Assembly: GCA_021298245.1 (NCBI GenBank)
Contig: JAJTDZ010000012.1
Location: 1 to 39,869 of the forward strand
DNA from: Algoriphagus sp.
GTDB taxonomy: Bacteria > Bacteroidota > Bacteroidia > Cytophagales > Cyclobacteriaceae
DNA: 39,869 bases
Direction: 5' to 3'
In this document: positions 35,674 through 39,869 of the stretch, piece by piece
Layout: each line of letters opens with the position of its first letter
How positions within the stretch are numbered: position 1 is the stretch's first letter
Program-made: the position numbers and the translations under genes
Notes under the pieces: model-generated
What the model saw: the letters and a program-made list of their open reading frames with translations, nothing else
Told to the model about the DNA's origin: nothing
The model's database searches: none

Positions 35674-36825
35674 ATGATCGCTTTGCTTCAGGGTTTTGAC
35701 TTGGCTGTTTTTCTGCTCTGCATCCTTTGTTTTGTCCTGGCAGCTAGGACTTCTGGAAGCAAAGGATCTTCCTCCAAGTACTTTATGGCAGACAGGGATT
35801 TGCCTTGGTGGTCCGTGGCGGGTTCCATTTACGGCACCAATGTGAGCCTTTCTCAAATCATCGGTATGCTTGGCATTGGCTATTCCATTGGCTTTGCACA
35901 AAGTCATTACGAGTTTCTCGCCATCCCCACCATCCTCCTGCTCTGTTTCGTGTTTATTCCTGCCTACCGGCAGAAAAAAGCATTTACGCTTTCAGAATAT
36001 TTGGGGGATAGGTACGACGAAACCGCTCGCTTGCTCTACACCCTGGTCATTCTCGCGGTCATTCTCATTTTGCTGGTCGGCGGACTTTATATTGGAAGCA
36101 GGCAGTTGGGATTACTTCTACAGGGTACAGGCTATGCCCCAGATTACCTCCTTGGTGTGATCCTCATTGCTTCCATCGCTTGTCTTTTGGTATTTTTTGG
36201 AGGCATGCGTGCCGTGGTTCGAGCAGAGAATATCATCACCTTTCTCATGGTCATGGCTGTTATCACCGTAGGCGTTTCTACACTGCTACAGCCAGAAATC
36301 GGAGGATTTTCTGGATTGATGGATTTAGATGCTTCAGAAAAAGGCATGCAGAAAATGAATTTATACCTTCCCAGCAATCATCCCGACCTGCCCTGGACCG
36401 GGGTATTTAGCGGGCTTTTGATTTTGCATGGATTTTTTTGGACTACCAATCAGTTTGAAGTGCAGCGTGTCCTAGCTGCCCGTTCGGATAGAGACGCTCA
36501 GTTAGGGGCCATTGCTGCTGGGTTTTTAAAACTCACCATTCCCTTTTTTTCTATCTCCGCAGGGGTAGCCGCAGCGTATTTGTTTAAATATAAATATGCC
36601 CTAGATCACGTCAAGCCGGACGATGCGTTTATTTACCTCATGAAACAAGTGGTTCCCCAAGGATATGGCCTGATTGGCTTGATACTGGCAGGATTTTTAG
36701 GAGCCATTTTCTCGAGCATTTACTCCATGTTGAATTCCCTTTCTACCATCGCTGCCATTGATGTATACAAACGCTACTTACACACCCAAGCTCCAGATGC
36801 TCTCTTGGTGCTGCCTTTTTTTTAG
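35674..36825 (+). pseudogene. Sodium:solute symporter (SSS family), N-terminal fragment
   Basis: 383 codons covering about the first nine to ten spans of an SSS-family symporter (vSGLT/LeuT-like fold). The opening SKYFMADRDLPWWSVAGSIY, then GTNVSLSQIIGMLGIGYSIG, FTLSEYLGDRYDETARLLYT, TNQFEVQRVLAARSDRDAQL and SIYSMLNSLSTIAAIDVYKR are classical. The frame ends at TAG (36823-36825) in a run of eight T. After AIDVYKRY homologues have about 60-70 more residues (spans 10-11) before FLGVLWKR; these are not found. The two parts are therefore a deletion plus frame change rather than a single slip. It begins 30 nt after the monooxygenase gene and was probably in one transcript with it. Confidence 0.8.
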
Positions 36826-37292
36826 GAGTTCTTTGGAAGCGCGTTCATCCGGCATCGGCGGCAGTAGTCATCTTGGCGGCTCCTATTCTAAGCCTGGCCA
36901 TAGAATGGCTGTATGACTTCTGGCTTTCTGGCTTTGAATTTTGGAGAACCTGGTTTGGGACTCAGCTCAATTTTATGCATAGGGTATTTGTGGTCTTTGT
37001 GATTTGTATTTGCATTCAAGTAGGAATGAGCCTTGGTTTGCGGGCAAAGCGTGAACAGGAATTTTTCGAAAATCCCTTTGATTTTAAGCGATTAACCTAT
37101 TTTTTAATTTCCCAAGGATTGATGTTGCTGCTGATTTTTTACTTTGGAGTGCAGCCTAGCAGCGTATCTTGGCTGGCAGCCCTTCTGAGTTTATGGGTCT
37201 GGATGGATTTTCGTCAGCCTAAAAATGCAGTCCGAATTTCCTCATCCATCTTGATGGCAATTACGACCTGGGCCCTGTATTATTTTACCTAG
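36804..37292 (+). pseudogene. Sodium:solute symporter (SSS family), C-terminal fragment
   Basis: The other frame takes over at about 36804 (LGAAFFLGVLWKRVHPASAA) and runs to TAG at 37290-37292. It holds the typical FLGVLWKR block, one span right after it (VVILAAPILSLAIEWLYDFW), then VFVVFVICICIQVGMSLGL and two C-terminal spans (LISQGLMLLLIFYFGV, WLAALLSLWVWMDF). No plausible start of its own is visible apart from a TTG at 36873. With the N-terminal part it makes a little over 535 residues, shorter than expected for a symporter with these extra C-terminal spans. Confidence 0.75.
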
Positions 37293-37342
37293 TTACCCAG
37301 CCGCGTGATAAATAAAAAAATCAAAAAAATGGACGGGATGCA

Positions 37343-37371
37343 TTGCTAATTCCAAAGGCTTTCTAAATTTG
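37343..37371 (+). promoter_or_regulatory. Promoter of the trp operon
   Basis: TTG (37343-37345), 18 nt, then TAAATTTG (37364-37371): an exact TTG-N18-TAnnTTTG match. A start about 5-7 nt after the -7 element would place the RNA 5' end near 37376-37378, only a few bases before the leader-peptide ATG at 37382. Confidence 0.75.
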
Positions 37372-37381
37372 TGCTCAAGCA

Positions 37382-37459
37382 ATGAAAACAAACGCAAATA
37401 ACAAGTGGTGGTGGCATTTCTACTCTTTCCTCGGGAAAGCTCAGAAAGCCCTTGCCTAA
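37382..37459 (+). CDS. trp operon leader peptide (attenuator)
   Basis: A 25-codon frame: ATG 37382-37384, TAA 37457-37459. Codons 9-11 (37406-37414) are three consecutive TGG (Trp), followed by His, Phe, Tyr, Ser, Phe (codons 12-16) and a Lys/Ala-rich tail. Three Trp in 25 residues, directly upstream of trpE and an intrinsic terminator, is the diagnostic layout of an attenuator leader. Stalling at 37406-37414 would leave 37434-37453 free, where AAGCCCTT (37446-37453) can pair with AAGGCTT (37483-37489) of the terminator's left arm; translation to the stop would cover that segment and let the terminator form. Too short for normal gene finding. Its function is inferred from layout. Confidence 0.8.
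   Translation: MKTNANNKWWWHFYSFLGKAQKALA
37425..37439 (+). promoter_or_regulatory. Leader hairpin (CTTTCC/GGAAAG) in the trp attenuator
   Basis: CTTTCC (37425-37430) and GGAAAG (37434-37439) form a 6-bp stem with a 3-base loop, 10 nt after the Trp codons. It could serve as the pause hairpin (1:2 type) of the attenuator, since a ribosome stalled on the Trp codons would keep it open. Confidence 0.4.
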
Positions 37460-37480
37460 TTATTGCGCAAATCATACTCC

Positions 37481-37515
37481 AAAAGGCTTACTGGATTTCC
37501 CGGTAAGCCTTTTTT
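37481..37515 (+). terminator. Attenuator terminator upstream of trpE
   Basis: AAAAGGCTTACTGG (37481-37494) pairs with the segment 37500-37513 through 13 Watson-Crick pairs and one T-G pair, loop 37495-37499, followed by a T run to 37515. It ends 22 nt before the trpE ATG and 22 nt after the leader-peptide stop it begins. The same left arm can pair with the leader segment 37446-37453, giving two exclusive structures. Confidence 0.85.
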
Positions 37516-37537
37516 CATGCCTTTACTTCCATGCTTT

Positions 37538-38863
37538 ATGACACAAAATTTTCCCATACGCACCGAATACCGTAAAAAATTAGCAGATACAATCACCCCA
37601 GTGAGCATCTACCTGCAGGTTCGCGATCGCTTTGCCAATCCTATTCTGTTGGAGTCTTCGGATTATCGTGGCCAAGACAATAGCTACTCTTACATCTGCT
37701 TCAATCCCCTGGCTTCTTTTTCTTTTTCTTCAGGCATAGTCACCGAAAAAATGCCCAATGGACAAGAAAATTGCTACGAAGTAAGTGCTTCACAGCCCTT
37801 GATGGACTGCTTGCAGCGCTTTGGCAATGCCTTTCAATCGGTTTCGGATGCATTTAAGTTTAGCAGTAATGGTCTTTTTGGCTACACCCAGTACGATACG
37901 GTAGCTTGGTTTGAAGACATCAAACTTCAAACTACCCAAGTCTCTGAAATCCCCATGATGTACTATGCCATGTATCAAAACATCATTGTGGTGGATCACT
38001 ACAAAAACGAACTTCACCTCTTCGAACACCTTCCTGAGCACAGCCCTTTGTCCTCCTTTCTCGATGAGATCGAGACCCTGCTTCACAACAAAAACATTCC
38101 TTCCTATGGTTTTAAAAAAGTAGGAGAGGAGGTTTCCAACTACAGTGACCATGAGTTTTTGGATTTACTGACCCAGGCTCAAAAGCATTGCCTTCGAGGG
38201 GACGTTTTTCAGTTGGTGCTCTCCAGACGATTTACCACCGCCTTCAAAGGAGATGAATTTAATGTGTACCGCGCCCTACGCTCAGTCAATCCCTCTCCCT
38301 ACCTCTTCTATTTTGATTACGGATCCTTCAAGGTCTTTGGAAGTTCCCCCGAAGCTCAAATTGTGGTAAAAAACCGAAAGGCAACCCTATTTCCGATTGC
38401 AGGGACATTTCGCCGCACCGGCAACGATGTGGAGGATGCAGCCCTTGCACGCAAGCTCTATGACGATCCCAAAGAAAATGCAGAGCACGTGATGCTGGTA
38501 GATTTGGCTAGAAATGACTTATCTCGCTCCTCAGATTTGGTGGAAGTAGAAGTCTTTAAAGAGGTTCAATACTATTCCCATGTAATCCATTTGGTATCTA
38601 AGGTGACCGGTGTTCTTCCAGAGGGAGCTAACCCTCTGCAGTTGGTCGCCGATACCTTTCCCGCAGGGACCCTCTCGGGTGCGCCAAAGTACCGTGCGAT
38701 GGAATTGATAGATGCACTCGAAAAGGTAAGTCGTCAATTTTATGGAGGGGCCATAGGATACCTAGGGTTCAATGGAAAAAGCGATGTTTCTTCCGAATTG
38801 CAAGAAGTAGCCAACAAGTTGGAAGCCTTGCGTGTCGCTTTGCTGACAGCGGAACAGATTTAA
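37538..38863 (+). CDS. trpE: Anthranilate synthase component I
   Basis: Converts chorismate plus ammonia (from TrpG) to anthranilate, the first step of tryptophan synthesis. From ATG 37538 (MTQNFPIRTEYRKKLADTIT) it has 441 residues; an ATG-less extension to a start at 37463 would run through the attenuator terminator and is rejected. The N-domain has the feedback-inhibition LLES motif (residues 37-40, PILLESSDYRG). The chorismate-binding domain shows DVFQLVLSRRFTTAF, FGSSPEAQIVV, LFPIAGTFRRTGND, VDLARNDLSRSSDLVEV and TFPAGTLSGAPKYRAMELID, with YGGAIGYLGFNG near the end. The LLES motif suggests Trp inhibition of the enzyme in addition to attenuation. trpG follows after 10 nt. Confidence 0.95.
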   Translation: MTQNFPIRTEYRKKLADTITPVSIYLQVRDRFANPILLESSDYRGQDNSYSYICFNPLASFSFSSGIVTEKMPNGQENCYEVSASQPLMDCLQRFGNAFQSVSDAFKFSSNGLFGYTQYDTVAWFEDIKLQTTQVSEIPMMYYAMYQNIIVVDHYKNELHLFEHLPEHSPLSSFLDEIETLLHNKNIPSYGFKKVGEEVSNYSDHEFLDLLTQAQKHCLRGDVFQLVLSRRFTTAFKGDEFNVYRALRSVNPSPYLFYFDYGSFKVFGSSPEAQIVVKNRKATLFPIAGTFRRTGNDVEDAALARKLYDDPKENAEHVMLVDLARNDLSRSSDLVEVEVFKEVQYYSHVIHLVSKVTGVLPEGANPLQLVADTFPAGTLSGAPKYRAMELIDALEKVSRQFYGGAIGYLGFNGKSDVSSELQEVANKLEALRVALLTAEQI

Positions 38864-38873
38864 GGATAGCCCT

Positions 38874-39440
38874 ATGAGAATATTGCTACTAGACAATTAC
38901 GATTCCTTTACCTACAACCTGGCCTACCTTATCCGACAGCTAGGCTATGGAGTGGAATTGGATATCCTTCGAAACGATGCCTTTGCCTTGGAGGAGGTGA
39001 AGACCTACGATAAGATCCTTCTTTCTCCGGGACCTGGCATACCTTCAGAAGCAGGTCAGATGCCCATGCTGCTTCAGCAGTATGCTTCCAGCAAATCCAT
39101 CCTTGGGATTTGCCTAGGCCACCAAGCCATAGGAGAAGCTTTTGGAGGCAAACTTCACAACTTGACCGAGGTGCAGCATGGGGTTGCAGCTACACTAACT
39201 GCAGTTCCTGATGTACTATTTGAGGGACTGCCTACCCAGTTTGAAGTGGGAAGGTACCACTCCTGGGTCATTGAAGAATCTACGCTTCCTGAGGAATTGG
39301 AGATTATAGCTAGGACTGCAGACCAACAGATTATGGCCATACGTCACAAGAATTTTGACCTGCGGGGAGTCCAATTTCACCCGGAAAGTATCCTCACTGA
39401 GCATGGGGCCAAGCTCTTGCAAAATTGGCTCCAATCCTAA
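38874..39440 (+). CDS. trpG: Anthranilate synthase component II (glutamine amidotransferase)
   Basis: Class I glutamine amidotransferase subunit that feeds ammonia to TrpE. 188 residues with the complete triad: Cys80 in ILGICLGHQAIGEAFGG, His169 and Glu171 in GVQFHPESILTEHG; DNYDSFTYNL and LSPGPGIPSEAG are the family opening. The same family includes PabA (p-aminobenzoate synthesis); the position between trpE and trpD supports the trp role, although one protein may serve both. ATG at 38874, 10 nt after trpE; trpD starts 17 nt after the stop. Confidence 0.95.
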   Translation: MRILLLDNYDSFTYNLAYLIRQLGYGVELDILRNDAFALEEVKTYDKILLSPGPGIPSEAGQMPMLLQQYASSKSILGICLGHQAIGEAFGGKLHNLTEVQHGVAATLTAVPDVLFEGLPTQFEVGRYHSWVIEESTLPEELEIIARTADQQIMAIRHKNFDLRGVQFHPESILTEHGAKLLQNWLQS

Positions 39441-39457
39441 ACGATCTCCACCACTCC

Positions 39458-39869
39458 ATGAAAGACATATTAAATCATCTGATTGAACACAAGACCCTTT
39501 CTCAACAGCAGGCGAAAGAGGTGCTGAAAAACTTAGCATTGGGATCTTATCCCAGCAGCCAAGTAGCAGCCTTTATGACGGTCTACCTGATGCGAAGCAT
39601 CACCGTGGAAGAACTTCGAGGATTTAGGGAAGCCATGCTCGAACTTTGCGTTCCGGTAGACCTCTCCGAATACGATGCCATGGACCTCTGCGGTACGGGG
39701 GGCGACGGTAAGGATACCTTCAATATTTCTACGCTCTCCTCCTTTATTGTGGCGGGAGCAGGGCAAGCGGTGGCCAAGCATGGCAATACCGGAGTGTCTT
39801 CCATCTGTGGATCTTCCAATTTGCTCTCCTATTTTGGGTACGAGTTTAGCCCCGAGGTGGATCAGCTAC
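39458..39869 (+). CDS. trpD: Anthranilate phosphoribosyltransferase, N-terminal part (partial)
   Basis: Transfers the phosphoribosyl group of PRPP to anthranilate, the second step of tryptophan synthesis. The first 137 codons are present before the window ends. From ATG 39458: MKDILNHLIEHKTLSQQQAK, the helical N-domain, then DLCGTGGDGKDTFNISTLSS with the PRPP-binding GTGGD motif, VAKHGNTGVSSICGSSNLLS, and a following segment to FSPEVDQL. Two positions read Thr and Ile-Cys where relatives as I know them have Tyr and Val-Ser (HGNYGVSSVSGSSN), a mild difference. 17 nt after trpG; third gene of the operon. Confidence 0.95.
   Translation, partial: MKDILNHLIEHKTLSQQQAKEVLKNLALGSYPSSQVAAFMTVYLMRSITVEELRGFREAMLELCVPVDLSEYDAMDLCGTGGDGKDTFNISTLSSFIVAGAGQAVAKHGNTGVSSICGSSNLLSYFGYEFSPEVDQL

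Noticed and set aside
36816..36823. T8 run as the sole cause of the symporter frame break
   Set aside because: Adding one T restores the frame, but about 60-70 residues present in homologues would still be missing, so a deletion is the better explanation.
37463..37537. Extension of trpE by 25 residues to an upstream start
   Set aside because: It would translate through the attenuator terminator stem; the frame from ATG 37538 gives the normal TrpE N-terminus.
39155..39819. Minus-strand frames overlapping trpG and trpD
   Set aside because: Shadows of the firm plus-strand genes with no recognisable domain.

Overview
The window reads as chromosomal DNA of a Bacteroidota bacterium, most likely order Cytophagales and close to Cyclobacteriaceae/Algoriphagus (inference). 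The grounds are a full-length SprA (type IX secretion translocon), DUF4837, DUF4292 and VanZ/TonB neighbours typical of the phylum, and several upstream regions carrying the Bacteroidota promoter pattern TTG-N(17-23)-TAnnTTTG. I saw no tRNA, rRNA, CRISPR array, insertion sequence or prophage.

Layout. (1) 1-1039: the 3' end of a YicC-type endoribonuclease gene meets tonB tail to tail, with two strong stem-loop terminators between them. (2) 356-13038, minus strand: DUF4837 lipoprotein, NADP-malic enzyme (maeB), ruvA, sprA, gcvH, VanZ-like protein, tonB. (3) 13161-16213, minus: tatA, gatA and an MltD-like LysM transglycosylase behind a clear promoter. (4) 16325-22416, minus: enoyl-CoA hydratase and a polysaccharide flippase behind a second clear promoter, then a TPR protein, a DUF4292 lipoprotein and an EnvC-like factor. 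(5) 22630-31440, plus: NADP-type isocitrate dehydrogenase, glycosyltransferase, DUF819 and bile-acid-symporter family membrane proteins, an orphan secreted protein, a GNAT acetyltransferase, a nucleotide pyrophosphatase/phosphodiesterase, and two unknown secreted proteins after an AT-rich 457-nt gap. (6) 31472-37292: an error-prone-type DnaE on the minus strand that appears broken, a luciferase-like flavin monooxygenase, and a sodium:solute symporter that also appears broken. (7) 37343-window end: a trp operon (trpE, trpG, trpD running off the edge).

The most interesting element is in front of trpE. A good promoter is followed almost at once by a 25-codon open frame with three consecutive Trp codons (then His, Phe, Ser-flanked Tyr, Phe), a candidate antiterminator segment inside that frame, and a near-perfect intrinsic terminator ending about 22 nt before trpE. 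This is the architecture of ribosome-mediated transcription attenuation of trp biosynthesis, in a phylum where the classical examples (enterobacterial trpL) do not apply directly.

Two further signals stand out. A perfect 33-bp palindrome lies in the 84-nt to 200-nt divergent space between dnaE and the monooxygenase gene and looks like an operator. Both dnaE and the symporter gene have lost an internal segment with a frame change, about 4 kb apart, while the monooxygenase gene between them is intact. These could be real gene decay or assembly errors, and the sequence alone cannot separate the two.

Several starts were moved from the longest frame: tonB to 1039, DUF819 to 25541, the 30805 secreted protein, dnaE to 34329 and trpE to 37538. 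sprA (TTG), gatA (GTG), the TPR protein (GTG) and the GNAT protein (GTG) have no better ATG.
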